From Blastomussa wellsi (taxonomy: Eukaryota; Cnidaria; Anthozoa; Scleractinia; Plerogyridae): a stretch of DNA of 64,000 nucleotides. The notes beneath the pieces are model-generated. The model saw only the letters and a list, made by a program, of their open reading frames with translations. It was not told the DNA's origin and ran no database searches. Of this stretch, positions 22,701-37,700 are shown piece by piece; position 1 is the first letter of the stretch, and the number at the start of each line of letters is the position of its first letter. The translations under genes and the position numbers were made by a program. The DNA lies in assembly GCA_947652115.1 (NCBI GenBank), contig OX393567.1, positions 25,689,127 to 25,753,126 of the forward strand. The letters run 5' to 3'.

Positions 22701-25700
22701 TGGATGACCATGGCAAACAACAGAGGCTAACCAGAAAACTTTTGTTAATGTCATCCAACATGGTATCAATGACATCACTTGCAAACCCTGAAGAGAGGAC
22801 TTTTTCCATATTTACATAGCTCAACATAAAGATGAGCCAGGATAGTTGGAAGAATTTGGGACAGTTAATGCATCTCGGGTTTGTATAACTTTCGAGAATT
22901 CTTCCAATCCCCTGTGTTTAGATGAGGCTATGTAAGCACGAAAAAAGTCCTCTATTTGCATGTTTACATACTCTCGTGTAAACACACCTATAGGCCAATG
23001 AGAGTGTGTTTAGTATCTCAGTTATTTTATAATACAAGATAAATTGCACTAATAATATTTATAGTGAATAAAAATTACTAGACAATGCTGCAGCTATACA
23101 GCTATGTTAAGTGCAAGTGGAATTTCCATAGAGGTGGGAGGAGGGGAGATACAAAGTTTGTTTTCAAAGGGGCATTGTCATACTTTTAAAGTGTATTTTT
23201 AAAAAGCTTTAAAATGTCGTTGCAACAAGAAAAGCGTAAAATAATGACCAGCCTAATTTTGTTGTCGAAGACTTTTGAACTATATTGAAACTATTGATTC
23301 TTGTATGCTATCAAAGATGACGAGGATGGAAATGGATTGTGCCGGTAATTTGAAAAACTTTGCCATTTTTTTAACCTGTGCATTGAAAAAATCGACAAAA
23401 AATATTATGGTCTGCTTTCCCTGCTAAACTTTATTCTGAATTCATCTTGGAGAGTCTGTTGGAACATTGTTTGCACAATAACAGGCAGAAAACAGTGATT
23501 TTGGCAGACTTGACCGAAAAAACTGCAAAAATCCCCATGACAATGCCCCTTTAATTTGCAGGATCCTGTTTAGGTGAATTAAACTTTGTTATTGCTTCAT
23601 GGTTGTGTTTAGCTGAATAATAATGTGGTTTGTAACATCCAAAAAAGGTTGCTTGAATTCCATTTTAAAATTCCTTTTTGTGTGTTATATCTTCAGGCTG
23701 GGTGTTTTCCAGGTAACTTTGTAATGAAGGCATCAGAGGAAATTGGAAATACTGACTGGTAAGACACTGCATAAATTATTGCAGGATGATGACTTCAAAG
23801 GGTCCACTTGAATAGTTCAAAAGAATCCAATTCTTAATACCAATTGTACATTAGAAAGCTCATTCATCTTAGTTCATAATATTTTGGTAATTATACTTTT
23901 GTCATTTGGTTGTCTGAGTTTGTGGTTAGTGCATTGATCTCCAGATCATGAGGATTAGCAAGGGCAAGTGGGTCACTTACTGGAGAATTGTTGGGACAGC
24001 CTGTTAATTATATTTTGGGAGGCACTTGGAAGCTGCAATGAACTTTTGTCCCATTCAGAGGTAGAGATATTAGCAGGGGTTTCATTTGAGGCAGGACGCC
24101 GGACGTAATGTCCAGTTGTTTGAATTGAAAAGTCCGGCAGTAACACCCAATGGTTCACACAAAGTAATATTTTTTTTAAGTCTGACGTCCGCTTGCTTAA
24201 TTTATGAATCTGGTAGTTTAAAATGTTATCGAAAACCTGGTACTGGTACTCTTACTGAGACAATCCATCCTACCAAATTCTGTGGTGTCATGGGTGTGGC
24301 AGCGTAGACAAGTTTGTCTGTGTGCATGGTCCGAACCTTTACTTTACATGTACATGTGCAAGCAGTTTGTACACTTTGTGTATAATTATTGCTGTTGCAT
24401 TAGCTCAGACAAAGGTTAACTTTGTAGCAAACTGAGCTCAAAGTGACAATCATTTATTAATTAATTTACATTTCTTTCATGCAGTCATTATCCATTCAGC
24501 AGTTGAAGACATCTTCCAGTTGGCTTCTGATTGGATTACTTCTGCACAAAAAGAATGTGAATTCCATGTATTTAAAAGTGTTTGTACTTTTGAGATCCTT
24601 CCTGTAATAAATTGACTCTTTCTGTTTCTTTAGCCAGGAGGTGTCAGAGAATCATCTCTCATCATCACCATCAACAGAAGTCAATTCAAAAATTTTAGAA
24701 GAGTTACAAAATGATCGAAGCAATATAACCTCAGAAGGTTGTTGTGAGACAAATGACAAGGGAAAAGATATGGAACACAGACAGCCAGATGTCAATCAAA
24801 ATGGCGTGCACAGAATGGATTCACTCAAGAGCGGTAATCTTAGTCCTGAACCATTTACTTCATTCCATGGGTTGAATATACTTGCTGAACAAATGGGACA
24901 AGACGGAGAAGGTAATTAATTAAAGTACTGCTGATAGTTCTTTTTTGGTAAAATCAAAAGTTCCATGATTGGACAGAATTGGCAGCATGTAGTGATGATT
25001 ATCAATTTACTTGGTGTAACATGTACAGTTGTGCTTGCTCAAGAAAGGCGTCTTTCAGTGCTTCTGTACACTGTTGGCATTCTGAGCCAGTTTTTGTATT
25101 TTGAAATTGCTTAATATAAAAATCCCAGGCTGTAAAAAACGGAGAAATAAAATCTTTAAAATCTATGCTAATTAAGATCGGGTATTGAAACCTCCTTCAC
25201 GGTTATGATTTTCTTTGTTTTAACTCGATGAATTACGTTCCAAGTTTGAGCCTTAGCTGGCATTTGGCACTGTGTCGTGTTCTTGGGCAATTAATTTTAA
25301 AGACTAATATAGGGTACAAGCAAATTTGATGCTGGCAGGTAATCCTGCAATAGACAAGCATCCCATCCAGGGCAGCCACTGGGCTTGACACAGTCTTTAC
25401 CTTAAGTTTATAATAGGATTTAAATGGAGCAAATATAATAAAATTCTTGCAAAATGAAGGTTTAATAATCCGAAACACCTATTGGGTTTCAAAGTTGTCA
25501 TAAATGTGGCTGTCAGTGTGAGGCTAGTTAACCCATACATTCATTTATAGAATGCATCGTATGAGCGAGGCTTAGCCAGACTCGTAAATGAGCAATATTT
25601 ATTAAATATTGTTTCATTGATAGAATCTGAGGAGCGAAAAAGAACAAGGGCTGCAATGGTATGTTGCATGCATTATTAGCTGAATGACAGAAGTTTTCAA

Positions 25701-28700
25701 CATCTTGAGAGTATTTATAAGTTAGAATACGAGTGTCAAGTATTCATATTTTGGGTTACTATATTATCTTGTCCTCTAGGAGCTCCTAACATCTGAGGTT
25801 TCTTACTTCAATGGATTAAATCTCTTGTCTGGGGTTGGTATCAATTGTAGTTAACATAATGTTTTCATTATTTATTGAAAAGAGGTACATTTTATAGTCT
25901 GTTAGTGTTCCATTACACTTAGCATGGAGAGAACTTCTAAATTGTCTCTTTTCACGGGAAGGATTATCAATACTAGTAATAAGTATGTAATGGTAACTTA
26001 ATTTCATTACCTGAGTTGAACTCAGCTTTTTCTTTGTCATTTTAAATTCTCTTTCATTAAAGTCATTTTAAGCTAAGTGGAATTTTGTATTTATAAAATA
26101 AGATTACTTTCTACTAATTACTATCAATAATTACTTCAAACACTTACATCTGTCTCATGAATTATATTTTATTCCACAGCATTACATAAGACCACTCATA
26201 AAGCTACGTATTATATCCAGTGAAGATCTGAAAAGAATTTTTGCTAATGTAGAGGTGAATGATTTGTTATCTTTCATTAATATTTATTTCTTCAAGGAAT
26301 TTTGTTGTGTTTAATTTAAGAAATCTTGGTGCCATATTTTCTTCAGGCTTTAGAGTCTATTAGTAAAGAACTGGTCGTCAAACTTCAAGTACGTTTAGCA
26401 CACTGGGATGTTAATACAACTCAGATTGGGGATGTCCTTGTAGAAATGGTAAGTAATGACAAGTTTTGTTGCAAGCAATAACTAATTATGAGTATTGGTT
26501 TTTAATTAATAACTTGGTTTCTAATCTGTTCCAAGCTGATGATAACACTCTAACGTGAAGTAATTTGATTAATTTGTTTAAAAGAAATAGAGGATATTAC
26601 ATTGCCGCGTTGAGATACGAAATTTCTCTTCGAGTATTGGAAGATATTTCACAAGTGAGCACAGCGAATGAGTGAAGTATATTTCAACATGAGAAGAGAA
26701 ATTTTGTATCTCCTAGCGGCCATGTAATATTGTATTTATTATATAAACACCAATGAACTTCCAAACCTTTTCACTTTTCTGGAAAAGGTACGATTTATTA
26801 CATAACCATAGCAACAGTGATATCTTCCGTGTGAAGATATCATGTTTTCGTACGGAACCTCACCTGGTATTTCACCATTATCCCCTCAGCATTCAGTTAT
26901 TAATTTTACATTTTCTTGAACTTTAGTGATGATCGACTTCTTACTTATTATATCACTGTGTCTTACAATTTTTCAGTTTTCCTATTTGATGATGTTTGAA
27001 CCTTATTTTAAGTCAAGGAAGAGAGGAAATGAGGTATGGCATAGCATGCATGGACGTATAATCTGATATAATTATATGCTCCAGTTGTATAAGAACTGTT
27101 ATTTCCAACAGTACGTAACAACTGTGTTAATTGACAAGGATGGTGGTGGCAGGTTTCATCACTGTCTAAGGCATTATTATCAATGCTATTTTTGTGTCTT
27201 TACAATAATCAAGTCTGCTCCTTTAGAATCAGGTACTTGCAATGCTGTAAATCTGATAAATAAATGAATAAATTGCCTTTGTTTGGACACGATGGTATTT
27301 AAAACCACAAGCTTGTGGGGCGGTGTGCTCCAGATTGGAATTTGGAAGTGTTGGTTTTTGGATGATGGGTATAAGAAAGTTGATATTATTGTTGGCATGT
27401 TTGTCAAAAAATATATATTAATTAAAAATATTGTTTACTTATCAATGTCCCTAGGTAAAAACAAAGTTGGAAAGAAATAATGAGAAGTTCAGAAATTTTC
27501 TGGCCAAGGTGAGATATGTTATGATCTCTTGATAGTAGAGAAGTTTAATGTATATGGTTTTCTATATTTTTCTAATATATCCTCACTTGTTTAAAATTGG
27601 ACTAGCTAGCACTTAACATGATATATAGTTAATTACTGTTGCTAATAATAGCAGTTACCATCTTTCTAACCACTGTATTGCAAATCTACATGACTTGTAT
27701 GTTAGAAGTGGCACTAGCATGCATTAAATTAATTTTAAAGACTAATATAGTCTAGACATTATATGTAGTGTCAGAAGTAACTGGGTTAATTATATAATGT
27801 CTGTACAAGTTCATGATCAGCCCTAAAGGTTTGTAACTAAAATGCAATAATTAAAAGAAGATGGTGACTTGAAACACAGGACAGTATGTTTTATTCTGCA
27901 ATTGATACACTTACTTAGAGAACCAGTGTGGTGTTGAGACATTACAATGTGTAATTAGTTGATCAATGTTTTAAAATCTTGGCAGATTGCTAGCTAAGGT
28001 TACCTTGTTTTCATTTCAGGTCACCTGCAGTCATACTCTAGACTCACTCTTACTTATGCCAATACAGGTAATTCTGGTCAACTCTCTACAACAGTTTTCC
28101 CTCTTTACCTCAAAGCGAAGCACCACCAGAGCACAATGCATTTTTTGCTGCTGGGCAGTGAATTCCAGTCACCATGCAGTGCATTCTGGTCACCGCGAGG
28201 TGCATTCTGGTCTCCATACAGTGCTTCCGTCAAATCTCATACACATTGGTCCTTTGCTAAATGTTTCGTACTTAGTCATTTCAGATCAATGAAATAATTT
28301 ATTATAAAAGTAAAATACATTCTAAAAATAATTGTAAAAAATATAGTCTATATGAGATCCTTGAGATTATATTTCCTATACATTTTCAGAGGGTTCCCAG
28401 ATATGAACTCATATTAAAGGAATTAGTGAAAAGAACTAAAGAGGTGAGTTACTGATTGGTAGTCTAGTGAAGCATGAAATATGTGCATCAGTCATCGTCA
28501 TCATCCACACCTGTAGCAGAAGCAGCACCATCACCATTATCATCATCATCATGGCAAAAAGTACTACGTGCAATGTCTCTTCAATTTTACCACCGGCAAG
28601 CCCAGGGTTGTAAACTAAATTTTCAGGGCACTTGCCATCTGGGCAGGTGGCCTTCAAGCTGGACTCTGCCAGCCTGCTCCACAAAAACATTTAGGCAATT

Positions 28701-31700
28701 CGCTCCCCTGCCTCCCCCAATAATATATATAGACTCTTCCTTTGTTTAAGCTAGTCCGAGGAAGTTTAGAAGGTTGTGAAGTGTAGATTTGTTTTTGGAA
28801 AGTAGAAAGTTACGGCAGCTATTTTGAATAATATATTCGGGCGAGTAATCCGTAATTTGTACTTGCCCAATGATATTGACACTTGACTGGGCGAGCGGGC
28901 AAGTGCTTAAATTCACAACCCTGAAGCCTGTGAAAGGCTGCATGCCTTAAACAGGGCACTGAAGACTTATCATTTGGCTTCTGGTTTTAATCATAGGATC
29001 ACCCAGACTATCAGAACTTGAAAGAAGCACTCAGCAAAGCGCAAAAGGTACAATAGAAAATTAATAAATTATGTAATTTAACTGTGACTAAGATAATATA
29101 CCATAAAATGAAAATGATTTAATTGTTTATTCCACAGACAGCTGAAGCCTTAAATGAACACATTCGTCAAATAGAAAATGAAACTAAAGTTGTTGAAGTT
29201 ATGAAAAGTTTTCCTAATGATGAATTGGTAAGTTTGATTATCGTACATTAATTTAGATCTTTCATACTGGAGTTCATAAAATTATTTCCTCTCCTTTAGC
29301 TTAAGTTTCCAGCACTTTCTGAGACTTTGATAGGCATCAGCTGGTGTTAATCAAATGACCAGTGATTGATGAACACGTTGAGGAACACTTATCATTTTTA
29401 TGACACAATCGGGTTCCCATAGCGACAGTATAACCTTTACACTCTTAATTTTAGCTTTAATTGCTAATAACCTAAAAAATGAGCTTGGTGACCCCTGTTT
29501 TTATCACTGAATTTTGATCAGCAAGGTAAATGAAACTTTTTGCAAAGTTTCAAAAGTTCTGTACATGCAGTTAAATTTTCGTAAATTTATGGTGGCTCTG
29601 AACTCCGTGTGCTGAATGGTTTGAAACTTTCCTAAAAGTTCCATCCTGTCTCGCTGATCAAAATTTAATAATAAAAATATGGGTCACTGAGGTCGTTTTT
29701 GAATTATTAGAAGTTAAAATTAAGACTTGCAATGACAATAAAAGTATCAGAACTTGTTCACCAGTGAATTGGCATCTATTTGATACCATAATTGTTGCTT
29801 CAACTGAAGAAGATTCATAGTATTGATCCATCAAAGTTGAGGTGCTGAGAAACACAGGAAACAGTTTGGAGCCACCTTAATAGGTCCAAGCATGGACTAA
29901 CTGGATAATACTATTTTTCTTGTATTTTAATACAGAATCTTATTCGGCCTGCTACCCAAAATACTCCAGGTGATTGTATGCACGATTTTTGTCATTTCCA
30001 TAATTATTGAAAAACGTTTGCTTACATACAAAACCTATCAGTAATTGACTTTTGAAAACTCTTTAATGAGTAGTTTGTAAATTCAATTCATTTCAATGTT
30101 TGTTTACCACATATTAACATCAATTTAATTAAAAAGAAATAACAGAACAAAAGATAAGAGAAGTAAGTGGTGAGGAGACCTCAGGGCTTATACTAAGAGG
30201 TCCCCTCGTTGATACATAACAAATTCAGACAACGCTTAAAGAGAAAAGGGGCCAGGGTCTTCATGCTCTGAAAAAAAAAAAACTTTTAATACAGCAACAT
30301 GCTTAACTCACCTTTAGTAGGTAACATTCTAGCAGGTCACAGGTTTTTTGGAGTGATGGCAAACTCTGCTTAAAGGAGTACATAATAATTATAGTCATGA
30401 TTATAACACCTGTGATAACACTAAAAGCCCAATTGCTCACTGTTGTGTTCGGTGATCATGAGATCAACTATTTGACAGGTTGTCTTTTTTCCTCTGTTCT
30501 GTTGAGTCAGAAATATATTAAATTTTAACATCATTGTAATTTCTTTACAGGAAAGCAGTTTGGTTCAGTACGTCTAAGGTAACAATATCCATATTTTAAG
30601 GCCTGGTTTCATTTGACAAGATTGTTAAGTCAATGGCAATACTATTTACTGTCATGATGAACAAAGCTATTAATTTCTACAGACTGAAGCTACTGTTGTC
30701 AGTACTGCATACTGATGTGCAAGTCAGTGTAGATCTTGCTAAGCTGATTAAGGTGAAATAAACTGCTGCTGCAGCAGTGAATTTGGAAGTCTGACATTTA
30801 AGGAGTACATGTTAGCCCTTAAATTATATCAGTGCAAATTGAAGTTTTGTCTGCATGCAGATAGGCAAATTGTCTGCTCTGTATGGAGCAAATCAACAAT
30901 TCATATGCATGAGCTTGGTTTTCAATGAATTTTTAATAAAGTGCCTCTTGGTGTTTTCAAATTTGTGAGACTTTCTTCTTTTTGCTGGTTCAGGAAACGT
31001 GAGAGAGATCAAATGACAAATATATCAAAAAGTCTCAGAAGGTAGGTTTCATGTCATGTTTCTAGATTATGGTGAACTAAATAATGATTGCAGCTGTGAA
31101 GACTTATCATCATTTGTTTTCTTTGTCAATAGAATTTCTCTTCCTCTGATAGAAAGCATTGAAACTCGAACATCTCCTAAACTCCATTACAAACACAGCA
31201 TAGCGACACTGCCTTATGCTGCTCGCAATCATGCAGCTGAAGATAGCAGTGACAGTGACAGTGATTTAGATGCTGTACCAGGGGACACGTTTATCACCAG
31301 GTAAGTTGATTGCAAGAGCAGCAAAATTTGAAAATGTTTTAAATACTGTACATGCTAAGTCCAGCTACTTAATTAATAATTTATTTTATTTCAACTCTCT
31401 TCTTGGATTTTAGAAATGTGATGAAACACTCTCTCTGACTCTTGTGTAGAGTAATGCTGGATTGCTTACTTTTCAGCACATATATTTATGAGGGTGAAGT
31501 TGAACGGGTAACCAAGAAAGCAACTGGTTCTAGTGAAGGAGGAATGGTCCATGAAACAGTTGAAAGGTCAGTAATTAGCTTAATCACAGCCATTGGCCTC
31601 TTAATCTTCAGAGAGAAAGACATGGATGTTTGGTCTGCCAACTGAAACAGTGAAGGGTGTGGGGGCTGAAATTTGTAAAGAAAAGTCAAGTAGGGAGTAA

Positions 31701-34700
31701 GATTGGGCTTGGTGATGGGTGATAATGAGAGGATGTAGGGTGTACATTTATTTATTTGTGCCACAGAGACCTGTACATGCTGACTTATAAGACCTGGTCC
31801 TCGCTAGGCTGTAGAGACATAACAGCAAGGTCACACAATTTAAAAAAATAACCTCAAGTGTGAACAATACAACAACATGGCCTCATTCATGATAAATACA
31901 CCCAGGATGTCTATGCAGATGAGGTTTGAGAGAAGAATTTCAATTTGACTAGCTTAAGTAATTCTCTTTTATTTTTCTTTCAGACATCTTTTCTTATTTA
32001 ATAATGTCTTGTTAATCGGCATGGTAAGTTTTACAGAACCTCACCAGAGTGAACTTAATTTAATTGTGTTCTGTTTAAATACAGGTTGTAATCATGTTTA
32101 ATGCCTTCGTCGCAAATGGCGGTTGGATGTCCAGGAATCTGGGGCTGGAGCTGCCGACCTCAAACCCAGATACACTCCAAAAGCCTCCCCTACCCGCAAC
32201 CCAGCTACGAGCCCCCACCTGCCCAACCCAGCCCCAGCCGAGAAGTTCAATGAAAGAAACTACAAAGTACAGTATTAAGTAGCACAGCATAAATTAAAAA
32301 CTAGCATGAAAAAAAGGAGAGGAGGGAGGGAACACTAAAAATTGTGAGCTACAAAATCGCCTTGAACGCTGAGTAAAGCTACAAGCACATGCCACGGTGC
32401 ACGCATAACACACGTCAGAATACCACTGAGCCTGCGAATGCCAAAAATGGGCACCCAACAACAGCCTGGGACTGCAGCATGACAGTAGCAATGCCACAAA
32501 ACGCTAAAGGCCCCCAAGCCAATAAAAGCTAATGCCACACCAACCACTGAGCAAACTTGCTCCTTGTCGTTAACTGAGTTCAATTAACATTTAACTACAT
32601 TAACTATTGTATTGTGTTTGTTTTAGGCCTCAGAAAATCTTATAACAGGGAAGAAAACTTATAAACTCAAGGACAGTGTTTCCCTTGCACAAGCTTGGGC
32701 AACAACACCAAATGCATACTACAACAATCCTCCAGACACTAGTAAGTCATACAAACTACAGCTAACCCACTGTTTCTGGTGCATTTTAATGATCTGAGAC
32801 CCTTACTGGTTTAATTACTTTTTCCTGATTGAACTCTGTGTATGTAAGTATTTTGGGGGTTTGAATACCTACCTACCTTGGAAATTCCAATTAAGCTTCA
32901 TACTTTCCATCGAAAAAAAAATCTAAAATATTGTCTGGGACCACATTTACTTATTTTTCACTAGGATTGCATTTATGCCTTTAATGGTGTACACATTATC
33001 TTAATTAAGCATTCAATTAATTCAATTTTTCTTATATTCCAGTGTTCATTCTGGGAACACCAACACAAATTTACAAATTCTTAGCACCATCTGAAAGAGA
33101 AAAAGAGAAATGGGAAAACAAGCTTAAAAAATATATTGAAAAGGAAAAGCAAGCATTTGTTGAGGTAAGTTGACTGTCAACTCAACATTACTTTTGATCA
33201 GAATAGGGTATGGGCTTTTTCATGTTGGTCCAGAATAATTCTGACTGGTAATTATTTTCAATTATTGTATGTACATTTTTGACAAAAATGTAAATTGTGC
33301 ATGCTATCATTGCTCATTATTATACAGCTTTGACAGAGAGACTTTGGCTTTAATTATTATATCTCTTGTCTTTAGCAAAATGCTCTACTGCTCGACCGTG
33401 TGGTCTAATACCTCATCTAAGAATATTCAAAAGCTGCAACTCATTCAAAATTTCGCCTGCAAAATCATCTGCGGCGCACGGAAATATGACCACGTGACGC
33501 CATTACTTGATGAACTCGACTGGCTCCCAGTTAGTAAGATGCTCAAATTCAGAGATACTGTTATGGCTTATAAGTGTGCCAACAATTTAGCTCCTGAATA
33601 CCTTTGTGCTAAGTTTAAAAAACGATCTTCTTTACATAATCGTACAACCCGTAATAATGAGAAGTTCGAAATCCCATTCTTCAGGTCAGCCACCGGCCAA
33701 CGGACCTTCGCTTATAGAGCAGTATCTCTGTGGAACATGTTAGATGAAGATCTGAGAGACGCTAAAACTGTAAAGGCCTTTAAGAAAGCCCTGAAACTTG
33801 TAATGAATGAATGATTGAATGACTGTACTAGCTTGAATGATAATATTAGCTTGTTAGATATAGTTTGTATTTTCATTTGTAAATAGGTACTGAAAAACCT
33901 TTTTAGGAGTATTTATTAAAGTTATTACTATTACTATTATTCCATAAAACAAGCATACTTTAATTTATCGAGCTATAATGAAGGCAGCTGACATCACAAG
34001 CTAGAGTACATACAATTTCTTTAAAGTGCCTATGAAACGAAAAAATGAGCTATTTAAAAATAAGCTTATTGGAAAGGCCTTTAAAAATGAAGAATGGTTT
34101 TTTCCTTTTTGTAATATCTCCTCTCGTTCCAGAGATATTCAAGATTTTAGAATTATGTAAATTAGGTACTGATGATGTCATAAGGTGTGATAGCATAGGT
34201 GTGAAAACACGAAATATAGCGTGTCTCTGCAAGTAACGATGCAATGAAATTGAAACTTGGGGAGCACGTTATAGCCTAAGAAATACATCAGATGGTGTAT
34301 ATTTTGGTGTTGCTATGGCAACAAATCCAGTTCCAGATCTCCAATATACGGGAATAATCATTCCTGTATTTGATCTTAGCAAACATTGTCCACTTCCGAT
34401 TGGTTAATTAGGAGAGCTATTGAAATATGGGCATTGTTCACGCTTTAAATGGGATCAATCATTTGGGGTGATGTAGCAGCTTTCCTAACATATAATGTGA
34501 TTGGTTTGATACCCTAGCCCTAAACAAGACTCAACAATTGAAATAATGACTTTGTCTTCAAAACAATAGAAGCTGCTTACAATAACAAACAAAAGTAGTT
34601 TTGGATAGCTGCTACACTACCCATCATTTGCCCAATACAGTCACAAATGAGTGATATTTGATTTAAAGAGGAAAGAGACTGGAACCAAGATTGTTGCCAT

Positions 34701-37700
34701 AGCAACATCAAAATATGTATCAAGAGGTGCATTTCTTAGTGTGCAATGTGCGTGCAAAGTTCCAATTGTATTGCATTATTACTTGCAGAGATATGCCGTA
34801 TTTTGTGTTTTTACACCCATACTATCACACCTTGTGACGTCATCAGTATCTAATTTGCATAATACAAAAATCTTTAATATCTCTGGAATGAGATGAGATA
34901 TCGCAAAAAGCAGAACACCATCGGGTGCTTCACTATTCACTTGTCTTAAAAAATTCTGGCGTACTTATAACTAAAAAATGAGAGCATTGTTTTATTTCTT
35001 TTTATTAATATAATATTGTTACTTCCAGTCCTTCAAAGGATTGCCTATACCAGATGAAGAATTCCTAGCGGTATCAATAGATGCCAAAATCGATTATCAC
35101 CAAACAGTTGATTTAGGTAAGGCAATGATAAATAATAATGAAGTGATGTACATGTGAAGAGAAGAAATCAGAAAAACTTTCAGTTCAAAGATGGGATATT
35201 TACTATTTTATATCATTAGGTCGTGCTAACTTTACCCTGTATTCTGTTTGCTGTCTAGTGCTGTTCTACATGCTTTGCATAAAATAGTTTCTAAACAGAT
35301 TTTAAATGGAATAACTGGAAGAAATCGATGTGATATGTGCATTTTTGTTTTGTTGGTTGCAGAAATCTATGATGGTATTTCTGATATTAAGGAGGACACC
35401 ATTGTTTTAACAGAAATAAATTCTGGTTATTTCTTAGAATTAAACCTGAGACAAAGTGAGGAAATCTTGATCATAGGAATCAAATCTGGAGATCTGTGGC
35501 TTCCAGTAAGTCAAATCATTGAGGCTTGGGGATGAATAAACAATTTCTTTTGTTTTATTCCCTCAAGCCTTGGCACCATGTTAAAATTTTAATTTTTTGG
35601 AATTGGTCTATTTTATGATCAGATTTTCCTGGGAGCTGTTCTTCACTTAGACCCAAAGCTGGCAAGAGGCAAGACGAGAAAGTTGCCTCATATAGATTTT
35701 ATTCCAAAATGAAAAAGAAAAATATTTTCAGTTGGGAAATTAAATGAGGCTGTTTCCGAGGGATGGGGGTTGGGTGGTATGCCCTAGACCCCCTAGCAGT
35801 TTGTGCCTTGCACCTGTGGCACTTGCAACTTTTGCCTCACCTATGTAAAAATTCTGGCTGAGACAGCCCTGAGTTGCCCGACACCAATGTATGTTGCCAA
35901 ACATTCCTTGCTGTGATCGTGTTTTTGCTTCTATAGGGATTATATTCTGAGAACATTTGTGACCTTGAGTTGGAATGGTAAGCAGAAATATTTATGTAAA
36001 CTGAAGGTTTTTTTTAAGTGCAGTCAATCCTCTCCTTACAGACACTAATTATTTGGATGCATATATTATGGACAGTTCACAGAACAACAGAATTCATACA
36101 ATCTGCCCCCACTCAACTACATGCCCTTTGTATCCATATAATTATTATACTAGTTTGATTGTATGAATCTTTGGAGCAGTTATTTATTACATCCTATTTT
36201 AATTTCTTGCTTTCATTTACTAATGCCAAAGATTTTTTGGTGTTTTTATCAGGTGGCCTGGACTTTACAAAGGACGATTTGGTTGGTTTCCAGGTGAGAA
36301 TGACAGACAAAGTCACAAACCTTCATGATCAGAAATTTTGTTTTCAATCATGATGTTTTTTTTGCACATTAGGCCATATTTAACATGATTGTACATTGCA
36401 ATCGTCCAAGTAACTATTAGGTTTGTTTTGAGTTTATTTAAACTATGTTATAATAAGCGCAGAGTGACATCTAATTAATCTCAGCTGGTTTTTTTTCAGC
36501 TCCATGTGTTACAGGGCCTGATGTGTCAACACTTACTGCTACAAATGAGGTGGGTTAGATTTAAAAAAGTGAAAAAATGTTAAAAGACTTGCCAGAATAT
36601 GCTGCTAAGGCGAGAGGCCTTATTATGTTTGAATATCTCTATCTACAGTTGTTTTGGGCTTTTTCCTTAGTGCTATATATTATGTTTATTATGTTTGAAT
36701 ATCTCTATCTACAGTTGTTTTGGGCTTTTTCCTTAGTGCTATATATTATGTTTATTATGTTTGAATATCTCTATCTACAGTTGTTTTGAGCTTTTCCCTT
36801 AGCACTATATATTATGTTTATTATGTTTGAATATCTCTATCTACAGTTGTTTTGGGCTTTTTCCTTAGCGCTATATATTATGTTTATTATGTTTGAATAT
36901 CTCTATCTACAGTTGTTTTGGGCTTTTTCCTTAGCGCTATATATTATGTTTATTATGTTTGAATATCTCTATCTACAGTTGTTTTGGGCTTTTTCCTTAG
37001 TGCTATATATTATGTTTATTATGTTTGAATATCTCTATCTACAGTTGTTTTGGGCTTTTTCCTTAGTGCTATATATTATGTTTATTATGTTTGAATATCT
37101 CTATCTACAGTTGTTTTGGGCTTTTTCCTTAGCGCTATATATTATGTTTATTATGTTTGAATATCTCTATCTACAGTTGTTTTGGGCTTTTTCCTTAGCG
37201 CTATATATTATGTTTATTATGTTTGAATATCTCTATCTACAGTTGTTTTGGGCTTTTTCCTTAGCGCTATATATTATGTTTATTATGTTTGAATATCTCT
37301 ATCTACAGTTGTTTTGGGCTTTTTCCTTAGTGCTATATATTATGTTTATTATGTTTGAATATCTCTATCTACAGTTGTTTTGGGCTTTTTCCTTAGCACT
37401 ATATATTATGTTTATTATGTTTGAATATCTCTATCTACAGTTGTTTTGGGCTTTTTCCTTAGTGCTATATATTATGTTTATTATGTTTGAATATCTCTAT
37501 CTACAGTTGTTTTGGGCTTTTTCCTTAGCGCTATATATTATGTTTATTATGTTTGAATATCTCTATCTACAGTTGTTTTGGGCTTTTTCCTTAGCACTAT
37601 ATATTATGTTTATTATGTTTGAATATCTCTATCTACAGTTGTTTTGGGCTTTTTCCTTAGCGCTATATATTATGTTTATTATGTTTGAATATCTCTATCT

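Larger units (their letters stand above)
21417..23758 (+). other. Rho GEF exons 2-4: N-terminal SH3 domain
   Basis: Exons 21417-21486, 22456-22527 and 23697-23758 read AVWDFEPSKKDEVGLSKGD, then FVVKKYQDGWYRGI and AGCFPGNFVMK. These carry the SH3 hallmarks: an ALYDF-like start, the acidic RT-loop residues, the Trp of the peptide groove (DGWYRG) and a closing FPGNFV. All borders are GT-AG. Confidence 0.9.
25624..29227 (+). other. Rho GEF exons 6-15: DH (RhoGEF) domain
   Basis: Exons 25624-25658, 25780-25833, 26180-26254, 26347-26448, 26977-27033, 27455-27508, 28020-28067, 28390-28443, 28997-29047, 29138-29227. CR1 reads AAMELLTSEVSYFNGLNLL; the conserved helix reads DSLLLMPIQRVPRYELILKE, the classic DH CR3 with its (L)PxQRxxRY core; then DHPDYQNLKEAL. 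This is the catalytic exchange domain (residues about 186-392). Nothing in the catalytic helix looks damaged. The donor after exon 7 (GGG|gttggt) is weak but keeps the frame. Confidence 0.93.

Noticed and set aside
28464..28560. Coding exon from the Ser-rich frame (tcatcatc)
   Set aside because: A simple-sequence run in an intron; the Rho GEF frame is continuous without it.
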